Assembly: GCF_000835495.1 (NCBI RefSeq)
Contig: NW_015622543.1
Span: 2,217,849 to 2,281,848 of the forward strand
Reading direction: 5' to 3'
DNA: 64,000 nt
Source: Cladophialophora immunda
Taxonomy: Eukaryota > Ascomycota > Eurotiomycetes > Chaetothyriales > Herpotrichiellaceae
Position 1 is the stretch's first letter, and every line of letters begins with the position of its first letter. A model generated the notes under the pieces. That model was not told where the DNA came from, made no database searches, and saw only the letters and a program-made list of their open reading frames with translations. Shown here piece by piece: positions 1 to 10,128 of this stretch. The translations under genes were made by a program, and so were the position numbers.

Positions 1-3000
1 GCACATGAAGATGTACCATGCGTAAGTGTTTGCCGGTCGTTCTCGCACTTCGTACAGGTCGCGCTGAGTGACAAAGTTGGGCATGGTTTGGTACACCAGA
101 AAGGCCAAGATCACCATGATCATGAAAATCGCAAACATTTGGTTCTGTAGGCCTTGGATCGTGATGTCGGCATCATAAAATGAGGCGCCAATGAAGATGC
201 TCTGCAACGCAAAAGGGTCAGCAACTTGCCCACTGAAATAAAAGAGGTCACATTTTGTCTAAGTGTAGACTTACAGTCGCCAGACATAGGAATAGTTTGG
301 AGTAGATGTAGGACGGGGTACGCCAATATTGTTGAAAAACCCTTTGTGTGCATAGGCGCATCTGGTCAACGAGAGGTGCAGCAAACTGAGTTGCCTTGAT
401 TGTCGTCGTTCGCGATGCCGACCCTTCCTTTGTAGCAGCTTCGCGCTCGCGCGCGTGTGACTCGAGATCCAACAGCTCGCGTAGGACTTCGGCATGCTCA
501 TGGCTGGATCGCCAAGTTTCCGGCCAATCTCGAATGGCCTGTGAGCCAGGCGCGGCGCCGATGACTTCCAACATCCATTCCGCCGGGTTTTCAGCTGGGT
601 CACATGCCCGAGCACCGTACTTCTCGAAGTAGCTCGTAAGAGTTTCTGATTCCTCGCCAATGTCACCGAAGTACACTGTTTTCCCTCCTTCGGCAAGGAG
701 AAGGAGGCGGTCGAACTGCTGGAAGAGCATTGCCGATGGTTGATGAATGGTACACAAAATGGCCTGGCCATTGTCGGAAAGCTTCTTTAGTAAAGTCGTA
801 ACCGACCATGCCGTTTGGCTGTCAAGGCCGGAAGTAGGCTCGTCAACAAAGAGGAGTAGATCTGGCTTAGCAGCAAGCTCGACTCCGATTGTCAGGCGTT
901 TTCTTTGCTCGACGTTTAGACCTGTGCGCCCTTCTTGTCAGTATAACAGCACATAATCTCGGTTGTCGTTCTATGGAAAGACAAACCTTCGCCAGGAACG
1001 CCAACTATCGCCTCAGCATAGGCTTTCATCTCCAACAATTCGATGACATTCTCAACGTGGGCGAGCTTCTCCTCGACGCTGACGCTTTCCGGCTGCCGCA
1101 GCAAGGCACTGAAACGCAAAGACTCTCTGACCGTAGAGGTGGCCAAGTGAAGATCTTGCTGACCCACATAACCTGTCTTCCTTTGAAACGATCGATCTCG
1201 TGGAGAGCCATCTACCAGCATGTGGCCGGTGACAACCCCCATCGTGACCCTGCTTCCAAGAACGTCTAGAAGCGTGGTTTTGCCAGCACCGGAGGCACCC
1301 TATCGTCAGGTCAGGATATGTTCTTCAATTTATCGAATCTTTTATCGGGAATTTACCATCAGGGCCGTTAGGGATCCCGGTTTTATCCAGCCATTAACCT
1401 CATTCAAGATCTGTCGAGGTTTGCCTTTGATCGAAACCTCGTACGAGACATCTCTCCAATGGAACGTCGAAGTCTGTTTGAGAGCCCCGGTACGAAATTG
1501 GCTGCCGGTGTCTGTGCCGGTAGAGTCGAAAATCCGGTCGTCAGGGAGGGATTTATCGGCCGATTCCTCGTCCTGTGCCAATGTCGCCATCGATTTAGGC
1601 GCGTGGCCGCGTCGAAAGACAAGGACCTCGCCTTTGGAGCGTTCGCTGTGGATGTACTCGGCCGCAATAAGGTAAGTAGCCATGAAGAAGACGATGAATG
1701 CGATCAGAATGCCAAAGTTCCTGTTCACCTGTTAGTTTCAAGGACAATAGCTGGCTGGACTGCCCTAAGCTTACCTCCAGAGATGCGAGTGACGGTACCC
1801 AAAGACGGCATCAATATAGTAGGAACCATCCACGTAATCCGACCCTGGAAGTGCTCCACTCGCAGTACATGCACGCTCAAGCCCAGTTGTATTTTGATAT
1901 GTGGGGCCAGCAGGGACGAATTGGGCGCAGGGGAATTGACGGCCGTGGAATTCGTTGACCATAAGACTTTCATAGCCGTAGGCTATGGGATCCAGGTAGT
2001 TGATCCAGCGTAGCCAGTCCTGCATCTCCGAGGTGGGGACGATATATCCGGTGTAGATCACCAGAGCCAGTACAAAGAATGCACTAGGGGTGAGTGCCTG
2101 ATGGATAGTTTTAGTCGTCTGAGCGATGGTCCGGAATACCATCGACATGGCAAGAGTAGAGGTGAATCCGAACAATAGGAAAATGAAAAAGGCTCCCGAC
2201 TCTCTCCGTAAATCTGCCAGGAAATACAAGGGTACGTTGAACGCAATCGCCGAGAGGATCTTGTTGGGTAGCTCCGTTATAATGGACGAAATGGCTTCGC
2301 AGAATGGGTGGTAGAGCGCATATCTCGATTGCTTCTCGACGATGGGTCGCTGTTCATACAACGAGAAAACCTAGGCATGTCAGTCTTTTCCTGCTTTGTA
2401 GCCGAACGGTGAAACTTTACTTCCAGAGCACTGTTCAAGGCGTTGAAAAGCACGGCAAAATAGATCAAGGTACCTCTGGGGGTAATGCTTGTGGTGCTTG
2501 GAGACAGGTTATAGAAGATGCTTCCGAGAACCAGCGAGATGATCAGGTTCCCGATTATTGTGATGAGGAAAAAGTCCTTGTTACCGAGCAATCTTTGGAA
2601 TCCACGGGTTATGCATAGGTCCATTTGCATCGGTATCGAAATAGTGTAGGGAGATTGGGGGAGCCTGGAGAATGTGTCAGCGAATTTGTTCACGTTCCTG
2701 ATCTGGGGTGGTCCATCGCACGTTAAAGCAGCCTGCTCGGCCCTCTTTGACTGTTTGAACTTGTGAACAGAGGGACCATTAAGTGGAAATTCTCTGTTAA
2801 AGGCTGCGATTTCCTGGAGAAGGGTTTCCCTCTCCTTGCTGCGCTGCCATGCTTGAGCAAAATCGTCTGGCGTGCGAGGTACTTTGTTCTCAAACCCAAG
2901 CTTGACGATCCGTTCGGATGGGCTTGTGAGAGAAGTGAGGAAGTCGGCGGTTGTCTGTCGCTCGGGACAATAGAAGCCCATATCGGTGAAGTATTTCTTT

Positions 3001-4348
3001 GCTGTCTCTGTACGACCGAAGTATATTTGCCTGCCTTCATAAAGCAAGATCACTTTGTCAAAAGCCTAGATTAAGCATATCGTTAGTCTTGCTTGCTAAG
3101 CCCAACACTCAGTGAACTTACATCATAAGCGTCTTGGGAAGCCTGGTAGATTGCGACGATCGCTGTTGAGTCGGCCAGCTCTGCTGAGAGTCGGAGAGTT
3201 TTCACAAATTCAAGGGCTGTTGCACTGTCGAGTCCTCGAGTGCTATTGTCCCAGCATTGAAGCGGACTTCGGGTGAGAGCAACCTCAGCAATGCTCACAC
3301 GCTTTCGCTCACCACCACTGACACCCCGGACATAGTCGTTTCCCACCCTGGTATTAACCGTATGGGTGAGACCAAACACTGCCATGACAACATCCCTGAT
3401 GACCTGTGCATGCTTCTTGCGGGTGACTCCAGGAAGCCGATTTCTTGGAGTTTTGGCGAGTGCGTCGAATAGCAATGTTTGGCCAACTGTCAGATGTGGG
3501 AAGTGGACATCGGTTTCTGCCTGGTAAACGACTTCTCCCCGATATCGTTGATGCATGACTTCCCATGGAATGCCTGTGTCGAGGGAATGAGTGTTTTTCT
3601 ACATTTCATGGACGTTCGCGAGAACTTACCTTGATAATTGATATCTGATCCTGCATCCATATACAAGCCGTGCACCTCTCCGGCTATCGATTTCAGGAAG
3701 GTTGATGCACCACTATCGATGTGTTAGTTATGCTCAGGTTGGTGGGTATCAGAATATGCACTACCTTCCTGGTCGACCAAGGACAACGAGCATTTCACCG
3801 CTCTTGACCAGTCCTTCAAAGTCTTTCAGGATTTGTACTGTTCGGCTCCGGTTGCTCGCGGCCTGAACTATTGCCCTTGGGATGTCCACGACGGCACTAA
3901 TCACACTTTTTTGATAACCTGTCGATGACTGCCGCCCAGAAACGTTGAGCTTCTGGAAAGAAACCCCAGCAGTCCGCTGAGGGTAGCGGAGATTGTCGTT
4001 CCTGATGGCATAGAAAAAGGTCTTGGCCCACTTCTTCTTGTTGAACTCTGGGGACGTTGGATTCAGAGAAGGCTGATCGATGTCGATGAAAAGATTGTAG
4101 GAGTGCATGATTTCAGTCGAGCTTCGCACAAGCTCTGCAAATTGATCCTCCCCACCCTGTGGCTCAAACTTTGTGGCCGTCGATGCCATGTCTGCGTCTT
4201 CGATCTTTTCGGAGGGATCTGTCATTTGTTCCTGCCAACGATGTATCGAGAGCGCGTCTCTCCCGAATGAACTCTGCGTATCCATATTGGTCGTGGCCTT
4301 GGTGCTTGCACCCAAATCCAGAGACGACACTGTGTTTTGAACTGGCAT
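1..4348 (-). CDS. PDR-type ABC multidrug transporter (3' end cut by window)
   Basis: Full-size ABC-G (PDR/CDR) pump that exports hydrophobic drugs, azoles or lipids across the plasma membrane using ATP. Exons (complement): <1-201, 275-921, 987-1299, 1357-1720, 1775-2370, 2421-3065, 3122-3573, 3630-3712, 3765-4348, giving 1295 codons in frame. Order: NBD1, TM domain 1, NBD2, start of TM domain 2; roughly the last 150-200 residues lie outside. NBD1 Walker A reads [13 protein letters not shown] (Ala where Lys is canonical and where PDR pumps usually have Cys), with signature VSGGERKR and Walker B region [13 protein letters not shown]2 has canonical GASGAGKTT, degenerate signature [11 protein letters not shown] and [13 protein letters not shown]. 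This left-right asymmetry is normal for PDR pumps. The ATG at 4348 is followed by a polar N-terminus with no signal peptide, as expected. Divergent from the Zn2Cys6 gene at 4920. Substrate unknown. Confidence 0.95.
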
Positions 4349-4548
4349 TGGTGGCCGCTCAAACCCCTTTTTGCAGCCAACCTGGGCAGCTCAGGCCCCA
4401 GGGTTTAATATACTGGTCGAAGTCGGCCTCCATGACGCATGTGAGACCCTTCTTGCTCAACAATTTCCGGTGCACAAAGTCTGGTTGGCATACAACAACA
4501 GAGCTATGGATGACCGTGGGCAAAACAGTCAACGCAGCTGCGCACCAC

Positions 4549-4558
4549 TCGGAGCCGA
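4549..4558. promoter_or_regulatory. Palindromic CGG-N2-CCG site, copy 1
   Basis: TCGGAGCCGA: inverted CGG half-sites separated by two bases, the kind of element bound by Zn2Cys6 dimers. It lies about 190 bp upstream of the ABC pump ATG. Function is inferred from its recurrence at 4850 (variant) and 8594 (exact). Confidence 0.4.
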
Positions 4559-4849
4559 AGCTGACAATAAAAAGCAAAGAATGGCAGTGTTCTCGTGTCC
4601 GAAGTCGCTTTAGTGTGATCAAGCGTCATGCTTAAGCCCCAGGCACCCAATCACAGGCGTTCGTGATCCTGTGCCCTCGGAATCCACCAGGTGATGCCCG
4701 GTTTCGGTGCCGAGATTCGAGGGATTTGTTTAGCCTGTAGTACTTCACAAGCTTCCGGGAGACGCGCTACACAAATCCCACTATCCTTTTTAAATCAATC
4801 CTCTCAGGAACTACAAGCTACCGAGCCGAGTGTGCATCGCCGTCGACCT

Positions 4850-4859
4850 ACGGAGCCGA
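4850..4859. promoter_or_regulatory. CGG-N2-CCG site, copy 2 (one-base variant)
   Basis: ACGGAGCCGA, identical to copy 1 except for the first base, 61 bp upstream of the regulator ATG. Its position would suit autoregulation by the Zn2Cys6 protein; this is inference. Confidence 0.35.
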
Positions 4860-4919
4860 ATTTCATCACCGTCTGCCTGTGGTTATCGTGGTTAATCCAT
4901 CTGTGAAACTAGCCAAGTG

Positions 4920-7598
4920 ATGGAGGACGCCCGACCAGGCACACCAGGTGCCCCAAAGGTGCTCAAGTCCTGCGATACCTGCAAGGCTCGCAAAGTGCGG
5001 TGCTCCGGCAAGTGCTATCCGTCCGTCGAAAGAACTTGGAATTGACTCTTGACTCTTGTCGCCCTCAGGTCAAACACATCTCGGTTCTTGCGAGAACTGC
5101 AGCGTGAGGATCCCGAGACATCTCAACAAAGTCGCGACAATATTAGAGCTTTCGCTGATACCTTTTCCAAGCGACGCAAAACACCATGCCACTTCAGCCT
5201 GGCTCGACCACCCCGACGGCTCAAGTTGGATCACTCAAGCTTGCAGGATGGTACGTGGCCTGGACATCACAGTCGGCGTGGACGGTCTTGACGGCTAGTG
5301 ATCAGTATCAAGATCGCACTCACTCAGCGAATTCCATCAGGTTCGGTTCATTTTGCTGGATGTTGTTTAGAGATGTTGACCTTTGGGCAGGATCGCAGGC
5401 CGAAGGCGGCCTGGAAAAATCCAAATCCCCCCTCTGAAGAATTGCCTACACTGTATGTGGATCGCCTCCTCATGCAGTCCTCGACTTCAGGCTCTCCGCA
5501 AGGGAAGCCGTTTCCTTTCAAGGTATACTCCAGCCTTTCGTGTCATTTTCCCGTGCTGAACCTTTCGGTCCAGGGCAATGGAATTTTCGGTGTGTCTGCC
5601 GACCGCCCGCAGGCCCCCTCGCTTATCTAACCTGGTTTGCAGGAGGCAATTATAGCTTAAGCTTCTTTTCAGACAGCAGAATGCAAGCATTGTCCACACG
5701 GTTGCAGAATTCCAAGTTGGATGATCTAGTCAAGAGAGTGGCCGAGGTCGTCAGTCATCGACTGCGTTCCAGTCCGCAATCTGCCAATGGCTCGATCCTG
5801 GTAAGGTCCAACGACAAAGATATCATGGTTAACCAGGATACGGCTGCTATCTACATAAAAGGCATATTCCTACGCCTCTTTTTGGCGTAAGTAACACTGA
5901 GCTGATAATAAGCAGCGTACTTTCAGAGAGTACACCCGTTCTACCCTTTTCTCGACCAAACAACTTTCGAACAAAACATTGCCGACCCTGACTTTTCTCG
6001 AAAACTGTCTACCAATAAGGCATTGTCTGCTCTTTATCACTCTGTTCTTGCTCTTGGCTGCCAGCATTGCCGCAATGGAAGCTTCGAACCGGGAAAGTCG
6101 AGAGCTTGGCAGCTGTTTTCGGTGGCATTGTCCCTATTCCCCGACTTGCTAACTCTCCCCGACTCTCTTCTAACCCTTCAAGCGCTAACGTCGATGGCTA
6201 TTTTCACCCTCTCTGTTTCCTGTATACAGATTGAGCATATTATCATTTCCGAAGGCGCCAGAAGAGCTCAACAAATATCGTTCGGCCAGCTAACAGATGG
6301 ACTTTCTGACACCTACGGTCGGGTTTTCTGGGTATTATATACCATTGAAAAGACATCTAGCTTCTATTATGGCCGCAGTTCTGTAAGTTACTCGCTACAA
6401 GTCTTTATATCTGACTAACATAAAAAGATCTTCAATGACTCAGATATCGGTCACCCTGTGCCGGCCATCTCGGAATCATCCTTCAACGGCTTCAATTGGT
6501 TTCTAGCGTCTGCAAGGCATGCCCGGCTACTTTCCCGAGCATACAGCTCACTATTCTCCATTGGTGTGACCGGCAACTCATGGGAGTACTTTGGCGCCAC
6601 CATCGATCAATTATACTCTAAGCTAGAAGACTGGCGATTGTCGATTCCCGAAGAGATCCGTCCTGGAACTGCATTCTGGGAACAATCTTTACCGGGGCCG
6701 TTAATGCCACAGGTAGCCCTATGGACTCATTATCTCTATCACAGCCTTCTCTTGGCGCTAGCTCGAGCAACTCTGCATCTCGGAAGCCGCACAGCCGAAG
6801 GGACAGATTTGAATCGGCTTGTGAGGAGTAAGCAAGAGATCATGAAAGCGTCTCGAGCGATCCTCGAGTTGACCAGATTGGTCGAGGTTGAGCCATATAC
6901 CCCCGTGTGGTAAGAAAGTTTCCAATAATTTCCACCTCTAGCTAACCGGTCGTTCTAGGGCTCTGGTTGGAATCCCCGTGGCTGCACTTTTCGTCCTGTT
7001 CGACTTGATCATTCATAATCCGAAACACCCGGAGACAGGAAGCAATTTAGCCCTCCTTCATGTTGCTAGTGGCCATTTTAGTCGTATTGAGTATGCAAGT
7101 GGTGGTTCCCTGCCGGGTTCCATGGTGTCCGAATTTGCCTTCATTGCAAGCGAGTACGTTAAAAATGTCCAGCAGAATTTCGGAAGCGACAATCTCCCAG
7201 AAACATTGCAGAGGTCGACACTGGCTGCAAATAGTCAGAATGTCGATTACCTAGGTGCTTCCTACCTTCCTATCTCGAGCCCCGAGGGACAATTTGAGAT
7301 GCCTTCAGTAAGTCATGTCCGCTTCGAAATTTTGAAAAACCCTCTAAAGGTGACATGGTTCTGACATCCTATCGATCTTTTGCAGGCCAATGACATTGTC
7401 CCAACTTCCCAAACCTCAGGGCCGGAGATCAGTGGGGTCTTTGACGATGTGTTTTACCCAATCCACGACGGTTTCTACAATACGCAGAACGGTTCACTCG
7501 GAGGCACAAATCTTATCAATCTCTTCGGATCTGCTGTCCCGGGAGTCAGCTTCAACGTTGACCCTTGGAACGACGTAGGAGGAGGGTGGAAGGAGTAA
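4920..7598 (+). CDS. Zn2Cys6 transcription factor with fungal-specific TF domain
   Basis: Nuclear fungal regulator. Exons: 4920-5007, 5069-5103, 5172-5250, 5341-5589, 5643-5886, 5929-6382, 6428-6909, 6959-7307, 7386-7598, giving 730 aa in frame. The zinc cluster near residues 18-46 is assembled from three exons: CDTCKARKVRC, then SGQTHLGSCENC, then SRRKTPC. All six Cys have the standard spacing. Intron 1 needs a GC donor (GCAAGT) to restore the frame. The middle region starts with a motif reading VHPFYPFLDQTTFE, the usual beginning of the Fungal_trans regulatory domain, and continues LSALYHSVLALGCQ. Divergent from an ABC pump and convergent with a flavodoxin gene, so control of detoxification is plausible. 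The ligand or inducer cannot be read from sequence. The linker exon 5341-5589 is the least certain part. Confidence 0.9.
5008..5068 (+). other. GC-AG intron inside the zinc cluster
   Basis: Donor GCAAGT at 5008 and acceptor CAG at 5066-5068. Splicing here joins TGC TCC G to GT CAA ACA, reading C-S-G-Q-T-H and placing the next Cys pair at correct spacing. The only nearby GT (5012) gives a frame that loses the Cys residues. GC donors are a small minority of fungal introns. Confidence 0.75.
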
Positions 7599-8307
7599 AG
7601 TACAAGTGTGGGGCGACGTTGACAGAGCAGACCTCAAAAGGTGCTTCAATGGAACGTTCAGTTTCATTGTTGGTGTTAATTGACCAGACCATCCCCGAAT
7701 GAGGTTGAGTTAAGGAACTTTGGTCAGGAACGACTCGTCCAGTAAAATGCTCGAGTTCAGTCGCACATCCCATATCTAAAATACAATGGAATGGCCCATG
7801 TCGGTGTGCAATCTTGTTCGCCCAAACATCAGCCTCATTCCAGTCGACCAAGTCTCCAGTACCCCCATCCGGGGAACGACATGGGTAGCAAAGCGGCGAC
7901 AGCATCCTGGAGCCATCCTCCCCTTTGAGAGACAAATGGTGATCTCTGATCTCGGGAACCTCTGCTCTCACTGCAGCTTCCAACGTGCTCGCCTTGCGAT
8001 TCACCTTCCTCTCTCGGATCCAAATCGGCCAGCAGGTTATGGGGGCCCTGCCCACGCTGAATGCCCACACCTGACTCTTCTGAAGGCCCATGGACTCAAT
8101 GGCGAGGAACTTGAGGGCATCCAAAAGCCACTTCTGGGAATGTACCGAACTCCCCAGGATTACGGCTGAGTAGTTGGCGACACTGAAGACGCGGTCCACG
8201 GGCTGGCAGTCCACGGCCAGGCCAGTTTCATGAAGGCGCCAGGCAAGACGTTCAGCAACAGCTCTCGTTGAGTCGTGAGTAGGCGCATAAGTAATTAGGA
8301 CCGGCAT
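7552..8307 (-). CDS. Flavodoxin-domain protein, HemG-like
   Basis: Single-exon 251-residue frame. Residues 1-170 resemble the flavodoxin domain of bacterial menaquinone-dependent protoporphyrinogen oxidase (HemG) and relatives: LITYAPTHDSTRAVAERLA (FMN phosphate loop), then YSAVILGSSVHSQKWL, WAFSVG and near its end VDWNEADVWANKIA. An FMN-dependent redox role is inferred from the family. About 80 residues beyond the usual domain end are unrecognised and may be 3' drift. The stop at 7552 lies inside the last exon of the regulator (47 bp convergent overlap). No signal peptide. The domain is commoner in bacteria than fungi, so horizontal origin is possible. The upstream region carries TCGGAGCCGA at 8594. 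Confidence 0.75.
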   Translation of the reverse strand: MPVLITYAPTHDSTRAVAERLAWRLHETGLAVDCQPVDRVFSVANYSAVILGSSVHSQKWLLDALKFLAIESMGLQKSQVWAFSVGRAPITCWPIWIRERKVNRKASTLEAAVRAEVPEIRDHHLSLKGEDGSRMLSPLCYPCRSPDGGTGDLVDWNEADVWANKIAHRHGPFHCILDMGCATELEHFTGRVVPDQSSLTQPHSGMVWSINTNNETERSIEAPFEVCSVNVAPHLYFTPSTLLLRRSKGQR

Positions 8308-8770
8308 TTACACAGCTTCCCGTGGCATTGCATTCGTACTTCTTCGGAGGAGCAAGTCGGGATAGCGACTGCTTGTTTCTGATCGATTTAGGTGGCCCCG
8401 GCGCTTATTCTAGGGAGTAGTAATTCTGATCGGACTCGAATAATTTTCGGTGGCCGTGGCAAGCCTTTTATAGTAGTAATAAAAATCCGTATTGTAGGAG
8501 CTTCAGGTTCTTTTCGTGGGTGGTGCCCGAACCATCAATAATTAAATAATCCTGAGTTAGGCAATAGGGATGCCTCGTGAAACCTGTGGCCCCTCGGAGC
8601 CGACAAATCTATGGCGATAAGACGTTTCATCTAGAGTCTCGCGTCCGAGATTATCTCAGCTCGACGAGCCTACGGCTGGCCACCTCCTGGAATGTCTCAG
8701 GGGCCGCGATTTCGGTTGAAATTCGGTAGAACTCAGTCGAGGGGGATCCCCATATTCCTCTTTTCAGCCT
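8308..8770. promoter_or_regulatory. Upstream region of flavodoxin gene and ketopantoate reductase remnant
   Basis: No intact gene. It holds a TCGGAGCCGA palindrome at 8594-8603, 287 bp before the flavodoxin ATG. Two stretches could be decayed ketopantoate reductase sequence on the + strand: one near 8483 reads KIRIVGASGS (similar to the NADP-binding start of that family), and one near 8662-8720 reads SLRLATSWNVSGAAISVEIR. Both are closed by stops or are out of frame with the better-preserved downstream part. Confidence 0.4.
8594..8603. promoter_or_regulatory. Palindromic CGG-N2-CCG site, copy 3
   Basis: Exact TCGGAGCCGA, the same ten bases as at 4549-4558. It lies between the flavodoxin gene (minus strand) and the ketopantoate reductase remnant (plus strand). 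This recurrence in the same block is the main support for a shared operator. Confidence 0.4.
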
Positions 8771-9193
8771 CGGAGATGGCTCAAGGTTGCTGTGAACGCG
8801 AGCTGGAACCCCATTTGCGGCTTGACCAGCTGCGATGATGCCAACTTTCTACGCTCCTCCAACAAAGCAGAAGCTGCCGTGGTGAGAGTGATGAGAGAAG
8901 TAAGCAAAGTCGCTTCTGCCGTCGACTGCAATATCATCAGCGAGGAGATCGATAAGCAACTCGAGAGACAGAGAAGTCGATTACTCACGGAGGGCAGAGA
9001 GCCAAGTATGCTGACTGACATTCGACATAGACGGCCAATTGAGATTGAAGCAATTGTCGGCAATACTATTCGCATCGCTCGGAGACATGGGGTTGACGTC
9101 CCTTGTCTGGAGCTTCTCTATGTGCTGGCAAAAGCTTTGGTATTTGCAAATACCCCAGACGAACGGTTTGCGCCATTAATGAAAATCAATTAG
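8771..9193 (+). pseudogene. Ketopantoate reductase (PanE/ApbA) C-terminal remnant
   Basis: About 140 codons match the C-terminal domain of 2-dehydropantoate 2-reductase, which normally reduces ketopantoate in pantothenate/CoA synthesis. It starts RRWLKVAVNASWNPICGLT (the conserved 'W-K...N..WN' start of the domain) and continues SMLTDIRHRRPIEIEAIVGN and HGVDVPCLELLYVLAKAL, the substrate-side helices. The stop is TAG at 9191. No start codon or N-terminal NADP-binding domain is in frame upstream: a TGA lies at 8717, and a possible acceptor TTTTCAG ends at 8767. Either it is a decayed gene or a remote 5' part was missed; decay is more likely. Low-scoring fragments upstream at 8483 and 8662 may be further remains. 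Confidence 0.65.
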
Positions 9194-10128
9194 AGCCTAG
9201 AGCATCAGCACCCTTTCGAGAATACTTGGCCAGGGAGAGTTGAGGGACTGTAGAGTTGCTTCCATAGTAAAGGGATCGTCCACAAGTCAGCACTTATGTA
9301 GCGAGTCACTGTAGGCGCAAATTGTATTCTTCAGCGATGGTCCGACGGCGCTTGTCGCCGAGTGTGCTCCGACGGTGGTGGTCTGAAAGTTTACTACATA
9401 CTTTCAGGCTTGAGTTTGGCGCTGTGATACCAAGTGCGGAAGAGACCCAGGGCTCAAGCTTCTGATGAGAGGCTACCCAGCCAGCCAAAGGGTGCTAGCT
9501 TTGTAGCAGGGTGGAAGGAGCAGATCCAGCACTCGAACCAGACGCAAGGGCTCTACGAGTCCACCCTGATTCAATAGGGGAGTTGTGGTCAGAGCATCGA
9601 GGGGGTTCGTCAGGATTACATGAGTAGAACTATCACCATTGACTCCGAGGTGATCACCATTTATAAGGGCATTTATTCTATCCTTGGGCACAGTGGTATC
9701 CCTATTCTTGTTAGTAGTATGAGTGATATCTGACCTAGGGAGCACGTCGTCGCTAACAGGTGACAGGCTATATTCTGAGACGACGTCTATTCTGTGTCAG
9801 ACAGTGCCATTTATTTCCGACCAGGCTTGCTGTCAATGCAGGAATACTGGCTTGCTTCCAATCTCTTGATTTCAGACGCATCATTCACGTTTATAAGGCG
9901 AGAGAATCTGATAGTCTGCATCAACATTTTCTGGTTCTTCTTGCATCTGCATTGTCTGCATCTTTAAACCCCTTTCAACCTGGTATCTTAGCTTTCAGCT
10001 TCATGGAACAAAGGCATATCGATGTGCCCGACGACTTGTTTTCCATCCTTCCACTTTGTGCTCTCTCCTGATGCCTTCAACGCTCTCCGTCAAAGTTCAC
10101 TTCACCATCGATCTCTTGACTTTGTGTC
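9194..10128. other. Intergenic, no gene recognised
   Basis: 935 bp between the reductase remnant and the 3' end of the permease gene. A 90-codon open stretch on the minus strand (9473-9745) has no recognisable domain. No repeats, tRNA or transposon ends were seen. Confidence 0.4.

Larger units (their letters stand above)
4349..4919. promoter_or_regulatory. Shared divergent promoter, ABC pump / Zn2Cys6 regulator
   Basis: A 571 bp head-to-head intergenic region that must hold both promoters. It contains the palindrome TCGGAGCCGA at 4549-4558 and its one-base variant ACGGAGCCGA at 4850-4859, plus a related CCGAGCCGA near 4821. A T/A-rich TTTTTAAAT near 4786 is about 130 bp upstream of the regulator ATG and may act as its TATA element. 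No coding sequence is evident. Confidence 0.6.

Noticed and set aside
9473..9745. Possible retroelement-derived protein on the minus strand
   Set aside because: The 90-codon sequence has no reverse transcriptase, integrase or gag motif, and no terminal repeats were seen nearby.
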